The notes under the pieces were generated by a model. The model was not told the DNA's origin. It searched no databases and saw only the letters and a program-made list of their open reading frames with translations. A program made the position numbers and the translations under genes. Positions 26,744-34,105 of a DNA stretch of 64,000 bases are shown here, piece after piece. This stretch comes from Pseudomonadota bacterium (GTDB taxonomy: Bacteria; Pseudomonadota; Alphaproteobacteria; Micropepsales; Micropepsaceae). The stretch lies in assembly GCA_018241025.1 (NCBI GenBank), contig JAFEEQ010000025.1, positions 84,361 to 148,360 of the forward strand, given 5' to 3'. Position 1 is the stretch's first letter. The number at the start of each line of letters is the position of its first letter.

Positions 26744-26762
26744 TTCAAATTAGGACACTACC

Positions 26763-26967
26763 CGCCTCTTGAACCGAGTCGGTCGAACACCCATTTCCGC
26801 TAAATCCCCAGCATTGTGAGCGTGAGGCAGCGATGACACGTCGCGATGGCCTGCCTGCGGCTTCGCAGCCGCAGCGAAGCAGGCGCATTTTCGAAACACG
26901 GCAATGGTTTGAGCGCCGACCTGCGGAGGTTGTTTTCAAAAAAACGCGCGCCGAAGAACCGGAGGCC
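26763..26967. other. Intergenic region with GC-rich hairpin
   Basis: Begins with the right 9-bp target duplication. At 26849-26884 a hairpin forms from GCCTGC-CTGCGGC and GCCGCAG...GCAGGC around TTCGCA. It lies downstream of the minus-strand TraB/GumN gene and may be its terminator. No gene is seen. Confidence 0.55.
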
Positions 26968-27918
26968 TCAGCCCGGACCGGTCACGGCGTAGCCCGCCGC
27001 TTCCAGGCGGTCGAGCACGGCACCCTTGCGCAGGAAAAAGCCCATCGGCACCACGACGATCGTCTTGCCGGGCTTGGCGAGCGCCGCGGTGATCGCGTTC
27101 ACCTCGTCGCGGATCGCCCGCTCGCGCAGCGCGACATAGGCGTTGTTCTGGCCGAGGCAGGCGTCGAGCTTCGTTTCCGAGAAATTCGCCTTGATGCCTG
27201 CCATGTCGCCGACGGCCCAGGCTTCCGCCGCCGCGGTGCCATGCGCCGACAGCGTGTCGATGTCGCTCAGCGCATATTCCACGCAGGCGCGATTGGCTTC
27301 GGCCGACATCTTGGGCACGTCGTTGACGACATCCATCGCCGGATAATTGGCGACGGCGCGCGTGCGCACGCCGGCATGCGATGCGATGGCTTCGAGCGTG
27401 CGCTGCGGTTCGCGGGCATTGAAATCGACGGATTTCAGATAGTCGCCCTCGAGCATCAGTGCGGCGACCGCGGGCAGATATTTCGCGTAGCGGTCGGCAT
27501 CCTCGTGCGCACGCTGGCGCGCCGCGACGAACCGGCCACGCAGCGGTTCGGGCAGGGAGGCTTCGAGCGTCATGCCGTCCGGCTGTTCGAGACGGTCCAT
27601 GTGCCACATGTAGAACCACAGGCCTTCGACGATGCCGACCGATGCCGAAGGCGGAAGCAGCACGGCATTCGCACCCTTCATCAGGTCTTCGATGCTGGTC
27701 TTGTCCCATTTCAGCTTGTTCGGCACCGGCGAGACGGTCGCGATGATCCAGACCTCGGAGTCGCCCTTGGCAATGTGCCAGAGCGGCGGGCCGGGATGAT
27801 CCGGCGTCACCGTCACCACCTCGATATTCGACCAGTCCGTCACCGGCGCATCGGCGGGCGCGGCGGCGGTCAGCAGCAAGGTGGCGGCAAGCGCCAGGAG
27901 AAGGCGAGACGGCTTCAT
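26968..27918 (-). CDS. TraB/GumN family protein
   Basis: This 316-residue protein has a Sec signal (PSRLLLALAATLLLTAAAPA) and a TraB/GumN domain, so it is probably periplasmic. Family segments are PPLWHIAKGDSEVWIIATV (the GxH-like first motif, with H in LWHI), LLPPSASVG, and the C-terminal VVPMGFFLRKGAVLDRLEAAGYAV. In the family, conserved GxxH and Glu residues suggest a metal-dependent hydrolase, but the function in bacteria is not established. Here the usual GTxH motif is changed to ATVSP, so a catalytic residue may be missing. The gene is divergent from parA. Confidence 0.75.
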   Translation of the reverse strand: MKPSRLLLALAATLLLTAAAPADAPVTDWSNIEVVTVTPDHPGPPLWHIAKGDSEVWIIATVSPVPNKLKWDKTSIEDLMKGANAVLLPPSASVGIVEGLWFYMWHMDRLEQPDGMTLEASLPEPLRGRFVAARQRAHEDADRYAKYLPAVAALMLEGDYLKSVDFNAREPQRTLEAIASHAGVRTRAVANYPAMDVVNDVPKMSAEANRACVEYALSDIDTLSAHGTAAAEAWAVGDMAGIKANFSETKLDACLGQNNAYVALRERAIRDEVNAITAALAKPGKTIVVVPMGFFLRKGAVLDRLEAAGYAVTGPG

Positions 27919-28028
27919 CGGACCTCGACAGTTCGAACAAAATTCGCGGCGAAAGCGTGACAAATGCCAGCGCACACTTTCAACGGCCTGTAACGCGCCC
28001 CGGCCTAGAAAGCACGTTAGCACAATTG

Positions 28029-28042
28029 GCCGGATGTCCGGC
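28029..28042. promoter_or_regulatory. Palindrome in the parA leader
   Basis: GCCGGA-TG-TCCGGC is a perfect dyad ending 5 bp before the AAGGGG ribosome site of the ParA-like gene. It could be an operator for the partner ribbon-helix-helix protein or a leader hairpin. The choice is open. Confidence 0.35.
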
Positions 28043-28053
28043 GAAAGGGGCAG

Positions 28054-28908
28054 ATGCACGTTCTGGTGATGGCCTCCCAGAAGGGTGGCTCGGGCAAGAC
28101 GACCCTGTCGGGTCATCTGGCGGTGGAGGCGGAGATGGCGGGCGTCGGTCCGGTCGCGCTGATCGACACCGATCCGCAGGGCAGCCTGTCCCACTGGTGG
28201 AACGCGCGCCAGTCGGCGACGCCGCATTTCGCCAAGGTCGGTCTGCTCGAACTCGGCCAGGCGCTGAACCAGCTCAGGACCGCCGGCATCCGCCTCGCGG
28301 TCATCGACACGCCGCCGGCGATCACCGCTTCGATCGCACAGGTGGTCGCTCATGCCGATCTCGTCATCATCCCGACGCGGCCGAGCCCGCACGACCTGCG
28401 CGCGGTCGGCGCCACCGTCGATATCGCGGAACGTCATGGCAAGCCGGTGCTCTTCGTCGTCAACGGCGCGACGCCGCGGGCACGCATCACCGGCGAGGCG
28501 GCAGTGGCGCTGTCGCAGCACGGCGTGGTCGCGCCCGTGACGCTGCATCATCGCGTCGACTTCGCCGCCAGCATGGTCGATGGCCGCACCGTGGGCGAGA
28601 TCGTCGGCAAATCGCAATCGGCGAAGGAGATCCGCGATTTGTGGCTTTATGTGCAGGACCGCATGTCGCGGCTGACCGGCGATCCGAAACTGTTGCCCGA
28701 TCTCAAGCCGAGTCACTTCGCCATCGGCCCGCTGTCGGCGCTGGACGAGCGCGGCACGGACGCCGAACCGCCCCCGCCGCCGGACGAGGCGCCGTTGATG
28801 CCAGAGCGCCGCTTCCAGGCCGAGCGCCGGATCAATGTGACGCCGTTCAGCGGTCCCGATCGCCGTGCCCATCCTTTCGGCCGCCGCGCGGTCGACCGTC
28901 CGATATAG
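28054..28908 (+). CDS. ParA/MinD-like ATPase, orphan
   Basis: The 284-residue ATPase has the deviant Walker A motif KGGSGKTT (residues 10-17), Walker A' DTDPQGSLSHWW, and Walker B LAVIDTPP, all typical of ParA-type positioning ATPases. After residue ~215 comes a proline-rich and basic tail (EPPPPPDEAPLMPERRFQAE...RRAHPFGRRAVDR) that canonical chromosome ParA lacks. It lacks the KGGAGKS form of MipZ. The next gene, 9 bp downstream, encodes a ribbon-helix-helix-like protein, giving a small two-gene positioning module with no ParB or parS-like cluster in view. Cargo unknown. Confidence 0.85.
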   Translation: MHVLVMASQKGGSGKTTLSGHLAVEAEMAGVGPVALIDTDPQGSLSHWWNARQSATPHFAKVGLLELGQALNQLRTAGIRLAVIDTPPAITASIAQVVAHADLVIIPTRPSPHDLRAVGATVDIAERHGKPVLFVVNGATPRARITGEAAVALSQHGVVAPVTLHHRVDFAASMVDGRTVGEIVGKSQSAKEIRDLWLYVQDRMSRLTGDPKLLPDLKPSHFAIGPLSALDERGTDAEPPPPPDEAPLMPERRFQAERRINVTPFSGPDRRAHPFGRRAVDRPI

Positions 28909-28917
28909 GAGAGACGC

Positions 28918-29304
28918 GTGAGTCGCTTTGCGCCCATCACCTCGAGCCTTCTCGCCCGCAAGGGCGATGCCGTTCCGTCCGCCGCGAAGCCGTCCCTGTT
29001 CTGGGCACGCGAGCCGGCACCGCCCGAGACGCATCATCACGCGGCGCCCGCGCGCGAGATGCCGCCGCCGCGCGAAGTGCGTCCTCCGAGCGAGCCGCCC
29101 CAGGGCGACAAGCTGCACCGCATGATGATCGCGCTCAGCGGCGCCGAGTTCGAGCGCCTCGGCATCGCCGCCGTCAAGAAAGGCGTCACGCGTCACCAGA
29201 TCGTGCGCGCGGCGCTCGATGCCCATCTCGACCGGATCAAGCGCGAATATGGCGCCTGCGGCTGCATGGCGGGCGAGTGCAGCGCCGGTTGCGGCGGCGA
29301 CTGA
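28918..29304 (+). CDS. Ribbon-helix-helix-like partner of ParA with Cys-rich tail
   Basis: A 128-residue protein starting at a GTG preceded by AGGAGA. The N-terminus (SRFAPITSSLLARKGDAVPS) is followed by a proline/histidine-rich linker and, from about residue 65, a ribbon-helix-helix-like DNA-binding domain (HRMMIALSGAEFERLGIAAVKKGVTRHQIVRAALDAHLD split over one strand and two helices). The C-terminus carries five or so cysteines in CGCMAGECSAGCGG, a possible metal or redox site. It is the probable DNA-binding or cargo adaptor for the ParA encoded just upstream. I do not know a named family with this tail. Confidence 0.7.
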   Translation: MSRFAPITSSLLARKGDAVPSAAKPSLFWAREPAPPETHHHAAPAREMPPPREVRPPSEPPQGDKLHRMMIALSGAEFERLGIAAVKKGVTRHQIVRAALDAHLDRIKREYGACGCMAGECSAGCGGD

Positions 29305-29343
29305 TGCTTCCCGTTCGCTGCGGCAGAGGTCTATGCTGCGGCG

Positions 29344-30273
29344 ATGGACACCACGATCCTTGGCCGGACCGGCCTCAAGGTCAGCGTCGCCGGTCTCGGC
29401 TGCGGCGGCCATAGCCGACTCGGCCAGGCCTATGGCAATTCCTTCGACGACAGCGTCGCGGTGGTGAAGGTTGCGATCGATCTCGGCATCAACTGGATCG
29501 ACACCGCCGCGGCCTATGGAACCGAGAAGATCGTCGGCGCGGCCGTGAAAGGGGTGCGCGACAAGGTTCATATCTCGACGAAGACCGCGATCCTGCCCTG
29601 GGGCGAACCGAAGGCAAAACCTTATACCGGGGCCGATGTGCTGGAACAGCTGGAGAAGAATCTCGGCCGTCTCGGCACCGATTACATCGACCTCTACAAT
29701 CTGCACGGCATCGTCGAGGCGCAACTCGATTATGTGAATGCCGAGCTCGTTCCGGCGCTGATCAAGGCGCGGGAACAGGGCAAGATCCGCTATCTCGGTA
29801 TCACTGAACATTTCGGCAGCGACACCAGTCACAAGATGCTGACCGCGGCGGTGCCGACGGGCATCTGGGATGTCGTGATGGTCGGGTTCAATCTGCTGAA
29901 CCCCTCCGCGCGGCACAATGTGTTGCGCCTGACGCGCGAGCATCGCGTCGGTGTGCAGGACATGTTCGCGGTGCGCCGCGCACTGTCCAATCCGGACGGT
30001 CTCAAGGAGGCGCTCGAGGCGATCGAGAAGGCAGGACAACTCGACCGCAGCAAGCTCGACGCCGAGCCGCTCGCCTTCCTGGGCGATGTCGTCGATGCTG
30101 CCTATCGCTTCTGCCGCCACGAGCCGGGCATCGACATCGTGTTGACCGGTACCGGCAAGGCGGCGCATCTGAAAGAGAACGCCGCCTCGATCACGCGCGG
30201 ACCGTTGCCGCCGAAGGTTCTGGCGCGGCTTGAAGAGTTGTTCGGAGATGTCGACTCGGTTTCGGGGAATTAG
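29344..30273 (+). CDS. Aldo/keto reductase
   Basis: The 309-residue NADP(H)-dependent oxidoreductase has the AKR catalytic tetrad D53, Y58 (WIDTAAAYG), K80 (HISTKT) and H121 (YNLHGI). The opening GRTGLKVSVAGLGCGG is standard. It reduces an aldehyde or ketone, substrate unknown. It is 2 bp upstream of a carotenoid-oxygenase-like gene, so the two are almost certainly co-transcribed. Reduction of an aldehyde released by that dioxygenase is a reasonable inference. Confidence 0.9.
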   Translation: MDTTILGRTGLKVSVAGLGCGGHSRLGQAYGNSFDDSVAVVKVAIDLGINWIDTAAAYGTEKIVGAAVKGVRDKVHISTKTAILPWGEPKAKPYTGADVLEQLEKNLGRLGTDYIDLYNLHGIVEAQLDYVNAELVPALIKAREQGKIRYLGITEHFGSDTSHKMLTAAVPTGIWDVVMVGFNLLNPSARHNVLRLTREHRVGVQDMFAVRRALSNPDGLKEALEAIEKAGQLDRSKLDAEPLAFLGDVVDAAYRFCRHEPGIDIVLTGTGKAAHLKENAASITRGPLPPKVLARLEELFGDVDSVSGN

Positions 30274-30275
30274 CG

Positions 30276-31748
30276 ATGCGCATCGAAAAGCTGCCGCCGA
30301 TCAAAACGTCGCTGAAGCCGTCCAACCATCCCTATCTCAACGGCGCCTGGACGCCGCTGCATGAGGAAGTCGATGCCTACGATCTCGACGTGATCGAGGG
30401 CCGTATTCCGAGCGACATCGACGGCGTCTATCTGCGCAACACCGAGAACCAGATCCATCAGCCGCTCGGCCGCTTCCATCCCTTCGACGGCGACGGGATG
30501 ATCCATCAGATCGATTTCGCCGGCGGCAAGGCGCAGTACCGCAACCGCTTCGTGCGCACGCGCTGCTTCGATGCCGAACAGGAGGCCGGTGGCTCGCTCT
30601 GGGGCGGCCTCGCCGATCCAGTGCAGCTCGCCAAGCGCCCGGGCTTCGGCGCACATGGCTTCCTGAAGGATTCGTCGTCGACCGATGTCGTCGTGCATGC
30701 CGGCAAGGCTTTGTCGACCTTCTATCAATGTGGCGAGGGTTATCGCCTCGATCCCGAAACGCTCGAGCAGTCCGGCGTCGAGCCCTGGGTGCCGATCGAC
30801 GGTATCAGCGCCCATCCCAAGGTGGACGAGCACACCGGCGAGCTGATGTTCTTCAACTATTCGAAGCATGCGCCCTATCTGCACTATGGCGAGGTCGACC
30901 GGTACAACCGGCTGACCAACTACGTCCCGATCCCGCTCGCCGGACCGCGCCTGCCGCACGACATGGCGTTCACCGAACACTACGCGATCCTCAACGACCT
31001 GCCGGTGTTCTGGGATGCGGAGCTGCTCAAGAAGAACGTGCACGCCGTGCGCGAGCACAAGGGCCTGCCGTCGCGCTTCGCGATTGTGCCGCGCCATGGC
31101 CGGACAGAGGACGTGCGCTGGTTCGAGGCGGCACCGACCTATGTGCTGCACTGGTTGAATGCCTACGAGGACGGCGACGAGGTCGTGCTCGACGGCTATT
31201 TCCAGGAGAACCCGACGCCGGGCCCGAAGAAGGATGCGCCGCCCGGCTTCGAGCACATGATGGGCTATCTCGACGAATACAGCTTCCAGTCCAAGCTGCA
31301 TCGCTGGCGCTTCAACCTGAAAACCGGCGAGACCACCGAGCATCATCTCGACGACCGCGTGCTCGAATTCGGGATGATCAATGCGCGCCATGCCGGTCGA
31401 CCCTATCGCTACGGCTATTCGACGCTCGCCGTGCCGGGCTGGTTCCTGTTCCGCGGCTTCGTCAAGCATGACCTGAAGACCGGCGAAAGCTGGTCTTACG
31501 AACTCGGCGAAGGCCGTTACGGCAGCGAAGCGCCCTTCGCACCGCGCGTCGGATCGACAGAAGAAGACGACGGCTATCTCGTCAGCTTCGTGACCGACGA
31601 GAACACCGGCACCTCGGAATGCGTGCTGCTCGATGCAAGGCGCATCCAGGATGGCCCGGTCTGCCGCGTCGCCCTGCCGCACAAGCTGTGCAGCGGCACC
31701 CATGCGGTCTGGGCCGACCGAAAATTCATCCGCGACGGCGCTATCTAG
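30276..31748 (+). CDS. Carotenoid oxygenase / lignostilbene dioxygenase family protein
   Basis: A 490-residue Fe(II) dioxygenase of the carotenoid cleavage family. The four iron-binding histidines are visible as H180 (GISAHPK), H228 (LPHDMAFTEHY), H292 (YVLHWLNAYEDGDE) and H476 (CSGTHAVW). Bacterial members cleave C=C bonds in stilbenes, carotenoids or phenylpropenes to two aldehydes. The N-terminal NHPYLNGAWTPL and the RFHPFDGDGM segment are typical. It starts 2 bp after an aldo/keto reductase gene, which could handle the aldehyde product. Its last codons overlap the convergent DUF1295 gene by 8 bp. Confidence 0.9.
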   Translation: MRIEKLPPIKTSLKPSNHPYLNGAWTPLHEEVDAYDLDVIEGRIPSDIDGVYLRNTENQIHQPLGRFHPFDGDGMIHQIDFAGGKAQYRNRFVRTRCFDAEQEAGGSLWGGLADPVQLAKRPGFGAHGFLKDSSSTDVVVHAGKALSTFYQCGEGYRLDPETLEQSGVEPWVPIDGISAHPKVDEHTGELMFFNYSKHAPYLHYGEVDRYNRLTNYVPIPLAGPRLPHDMAFTEHYAILNDLPVFWDAELLKKNVHAVREHKGLPSRFAIVPRHGRTEDVRWFEAAPTYVLHWLNAYEDGDEVVLDGYFQENPTPGPKKDAPPGFEHMMGYLDEYSFQSKLHRWRFNLKTGETTEHHLDDRVLEFGMINARHAGRPYRYGYSTLAVPGWFLFRGFVKHDLKTGESWSYELGEGRYGSEAPFAPRVGSTEEDDGYLVSFVTDENTGTSECVLLDARRIQDGPVCRVALPHKLCSGTHAVWADRKFIRDGAI

Positions 31749-32532
31749 GAAACCACGGCACGAAGGCCGGGGTGCGGCGGACATAGTCTTCGTAGTCCGG
31801 CTTGCGACGCCGCATCGGGCCTTCGGTCGTCGGAACGCCGCTCCAGCGAGTGAGAAGGGCGGTCAGCAGGATCGGCCCGATGATGGTCGCCATGCCGAGC
31901 AGGCCACCTTCCGCCGCGATCAGCCACAGCCCCCACCACACGCAGGCATCGCCGAAATAGTTCGGATGGCGGGTGTAGCGCCACAACCCGGTATCGAGCA
32001 CGCGGCCTTTGTTCTCGGGTTTCGCCTTGAAGGCTGCAAGCTGCGCATCGCCGACGCTCTCGAACACGATGCCGAGCGTGGCGAGTACAATGCCGACCGC
32101 CGCTAACACACCGAGTGGCCGGTCGCCGAAGCCGCCGATCTGCACGGGCAGGGCGACGATGAATTGAAGGACCGCCTGCAGGGCGAACACCGTCCCGGCC
32201 GCCCAGCGCGCGAAGCCGATGCCGCGCTCGCTTTCGGCGCGGCGCGCCATCGATTGATAGCGATGATCCGGACCCTGCTTCCGCCAGCGCCAGAGGAGAT
32301 AGACGCCGAGCCGCGCGCCCCAGCAGGTGCAGAACGCGACCAGCACGACCTTTCGGTCGGTTAGCGGTCCGCCGAACAGAAAGCTCGACCAGGCCAGCAC
32401 CACCATGCCGAGCGCCCACCACGAATCGACGAAGCTGACATCGCGGATCGACAGTGCGAACAGCCAGAGGGCCACGAAGCACAACGCCGACAGTCCGGCA
32501 TTCCACAGCAACAGCTCTGCGATCTCGCCCAT
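31741..32532 (-). CDS. DUF1295 membrane protein (steroid 5-alpha-reductase-like)
   Basis: The 263-residue polytopic membrane protein of DUF1295 is related to isoprenylcysteine methyltransferases and steroid reductases. It has about seven hydrophobic segments, an early VSFVDSWWALGMVVLAW, and the conserved C-terminal LDTGLWRYTRHPNYFGD that forms the cofactor-binding region of the superfamily, followed by a basic RRRKPDYEDYVRRTPAFVPW end. It probably is a membrane oxidoreductase or methyltransferase of lipids. A GGGGAGG site precedes the ATG at 32532. It is convergent with and overlaps the carotenoid oxygenase gene. Confidence 0.85.
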   Translation of the reverse strand: MGEIAELLLWNAGLSALCFVALWLFALSIRDVSFVDSWWALGMVVLAWSSFLFGGPLTDRKVVLVAFCTCWGARLGVYLLWRWRKQGPDHRYQSMARRAESERGIGFARWAAGTVFALQAVLQFIVALPVQIGGFGDRPLGVLAAVGIVLATLGIVFESVGDAQLAAFKAKPENKGRVLDTGLWRYTRHPNYFGDACVWWGLWLIAAEGGLLGMATIIGPILLTALLTRWSGVPTTEGPMRRRKPDYEDYVRRTPAFVPWFPR

Positions 32533-32558
32533 ATTTGCCTCCCCGATATCCCTTTTAA

Positions 32559-32570
32559 CGTTCCGGAACG
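32559..32570. promoter_or_regulatory. Perfect 12-bp palindrome in divergent promoter
   Basis: CGTTCCGGAACG lies 27 bp upstream of the DUF1295 start and about 110 bp upstream of the PilZ gene. It is a possible operator, but no regulator gene is adjacent. Confidence 0.35.
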
Positions 32571-32680
32571 GCACAGCGGATCACTTGGCTGCCCGGCTTC
32601 CGGCAAGGGGTTGTTAGGAGGAACGTAGGATACTGGCCGCGATTTCGAAAATTGCGTTTTCGTCGGCCGGGGGCAGTTCA

Positions 32681-33241
32681 ATGGGCGTGGTGGAGTTGGC
32701 GCGCAATTCGGCGCCGGAAAAGCGAATCTTCATGCGCGTCCCGGTCGCCCTGGTCGGCCGCGCCTTCTATCCGCCCGACGATCGCGAGAGCGATTGCATC
32801 GTGACCGACATTTCGCTCGGCGGCGCCACGCTGCAATGCGGGCGCGTGTTGCCGGTCGGAAGCGAGATCGTGCTTTACCTCGAAGGCTTTGGCCGTTTCC
32901 GCGGCACGGTCGTGCGCTCCGATGCCGAAGAGACCGGCATGCATTTCGACGCCTCCGACGACGAACGCGTCCGAACGGCCGAGAACATCGTGCTCTATCT
33001 TTCGGGCGTTCGTCTCCAGGAAACCGAGCTGCGCCGCAACGATCGTATCGGCGCGCCGCGGCGCTTTGAACGGGCAAGCGGAGAATTGGTCGGTTTCGAG
33101 ATCCGCGATATCTCGTTTTCGGGAGCCTCGTTCATTTCGGCGGTGCGGCCGCCGGTGGGTGAAATCGTCCTCATCGGCACGGTGGAAGGCCGGGTGACGC
33201 GTCACTTCGACGACGGCTTCGCGCTGGAGTTCCTGCGCTAG
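32681..33241 (+). CDS. Double PilZ domain protein
   Basis: The 186-residue cytoplasmic protein contains two PilZ-like domains. The first (residues ~14-95) has EKRIFMRVPV and VTDISLGGATL; the second (~115-186) has RRNDRIGAPRRF and IRDISFSGASF. The D-x-S-x-x-G part of the cyclic-di-GMP motif is present in both, while the RxxxR part is imperfect in each, so binding is plausible but unproven. It probably links cyclic-di-GMP to motility or polysaccharide output. The gene is monocistronic, and its stop overlaps that of the convergent LD-carboxypeptidase gene in a shared CTAG. Confidence 0.85.
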   Translation: MGVVELARNSAPEKRIFMRVPVALVGRAFYPPDDRESDCIVTDISLGGATLQCGRVLPVGSEIVLYLEGFGRFRGTVVRSDAEETGMHFDASDDERVRTAENIVLYLSGVRLQETELRRNDRIGAPRRFERASGELVGFEIRDISFSGASFISAVRPPVGEIVLIGTVEGRVTRHFDDGFALEFLR

Positions 33242-34053
33242 ACGCCGAAGGGCACGACCTTGTTGCCTGCGTCGTGGCCGATATCGGCCATGCCGAGCCA
33301 CGCGATTCCTGTGCGCGCGCACCAGCCGCGCACGATTTCTTCCGGCGTTTCGCCGAAGGGTGGATCGTTCTCGGGGATGTCGCTCATACGTCCCTGGCGA
33401 ATGCCCGCGACCCGGCGGATGCCCGTGTTCGCGGTGATGTGAAGCATCAGCCGGTCTATGGCGTAGAGGTGCTCGGAAACCTCCTCGATCATCAGGACAT
33501 GACCGGCGAGATCGGGCATCCAGGGCGTACCGATCAGCATGCTGAGGATCGTCAGGTTGAAGGCTGCAGCCGGGGTCTTGCCATCCAGGGAAGGCTCGAG
33601 CGCAGAGCGGTCCCGATCGATCATCCAGCCGAGGGCGCGCGCCACTGCGGCGTCGCCGCCCGCGCGGCGGATGTCGTGCGGGATCGGCCCATGCGCAACG
33701 GCGTGGCCGGCACGGTATAGCGCCGCCAAAAGGAAGCCGCCGTCGCTGTAGCCCATATAGCTTTTGGCTTTGGCGGCCGGCCCCAGCCGGCTGAGCACGG
33801 CATCCAGGATGCGGCCCGCGCCATAGCCGCCACGGGCAAACCAGAGATGGGAAAAGCCCGGGTCGTTGGCAAATTCGAGAAAGGCGTCCGCCCGCGCGGC
33901 ATCGCAGCCCGCGAAATGGCCTTCGGAGAGGAAGCACTGGGGATGGAAGACCAGTTCGGCCCGGCCGGCAAAGCGCTCGGCAGCCAACGTCGCGACACGC
34001 TCCGTTGTCTCGGGCAGGAGCCGGCCAGCCGGTGCGACGATACCGATCTTCAC
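33238..34053 (-). CDS. Muramoyltetrapeptide (LD-) carboxypeptidase, family S66
   Basis: This serine peptidase removes the terminal D-Ala from murein tetrapeptides during cell-wall recycling in the cytoplasm. The S66 nucleophile is in YMGYSDGGFLLAA and the glutamate and histidine of the triad fit MIEEVSEHLYAIDRL and ADIGHDAGNK. HLWFARGGYGAGRIL is the usual preceding motif. I place the start at GTG 34053 (MKIGIVAPAG), the standard N-terminus; a TTG three codons upstream is also open. It is divergent from a Mur ligase gene that would use the tripeptide product, which strengthens the recycling assignment. The symbol ldcA would fit but orthology is not proven. Confidence 0.85.
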   Translation of the reverse strand: MKIGIVAPAGRLLPETTERVATLAAERFAGRAELVFHPQCFLSEGHFAGCDAARADAFLEFANDPGFSHLWFARGGYGAGRILDAVLSRLGPAAKAKSYMGYSDGGFLLAALYRAGHAVAHGPIPHDIRRAGGDAAVARALGWMIDRDRSALEPSLDGKTPAAAFNLTILSMLIGTPWMPDLAGHVLMIEEVSEHLYAIDRLMLHITANTGIRRVAGIRQGRMSDIPENDPPFGETPEEIVRGWCARTGIAWLGMADIGHDAGNKVVPFGV

Positions 34054-34105
34054 TCCGCGCAACCCTTTGCTTTTGCCGCTCCGATGCGGCTTATAGCGTC
34101 CGACA

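Larger units (their letters stand above)
25816..26762. mobile_element. Degenerate IS1-like element with intact terminal repeats
   Basis: The 947-bp element has terminal inverted repeats GGTRGTGTCCTAATTTGA: GGTGGTGTCC... at 25816-25833 and its complement ending ...GGACACTACC at 26745-26762, differing at one internal base. It is flanked by 9-bp direct repeats. IS1-family ends begin with GGT. Inside are only the C-terminal part of an IS1-like transposase, a small gene usually found beside such transposases, and a small membrane protein gene reading inward from the left end. The transposase N-terminus and catalytic core are gone, so movement would need a helper in trans. Confidence 0.75.

Noticed and set aside
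26968..30168. A 1066-codon open frame on the minus strand across the aldo/keto reductase, the ParA pair and into the GumN gene
   Set aside because: Its upstream two thirds lie antisense to well-recognised genes and encode low-complexity Arg/Asp-rich sequence, typical of open antisense frames in GC-rich DNA. Only the last 316 codons, with a signal peptide, are real.
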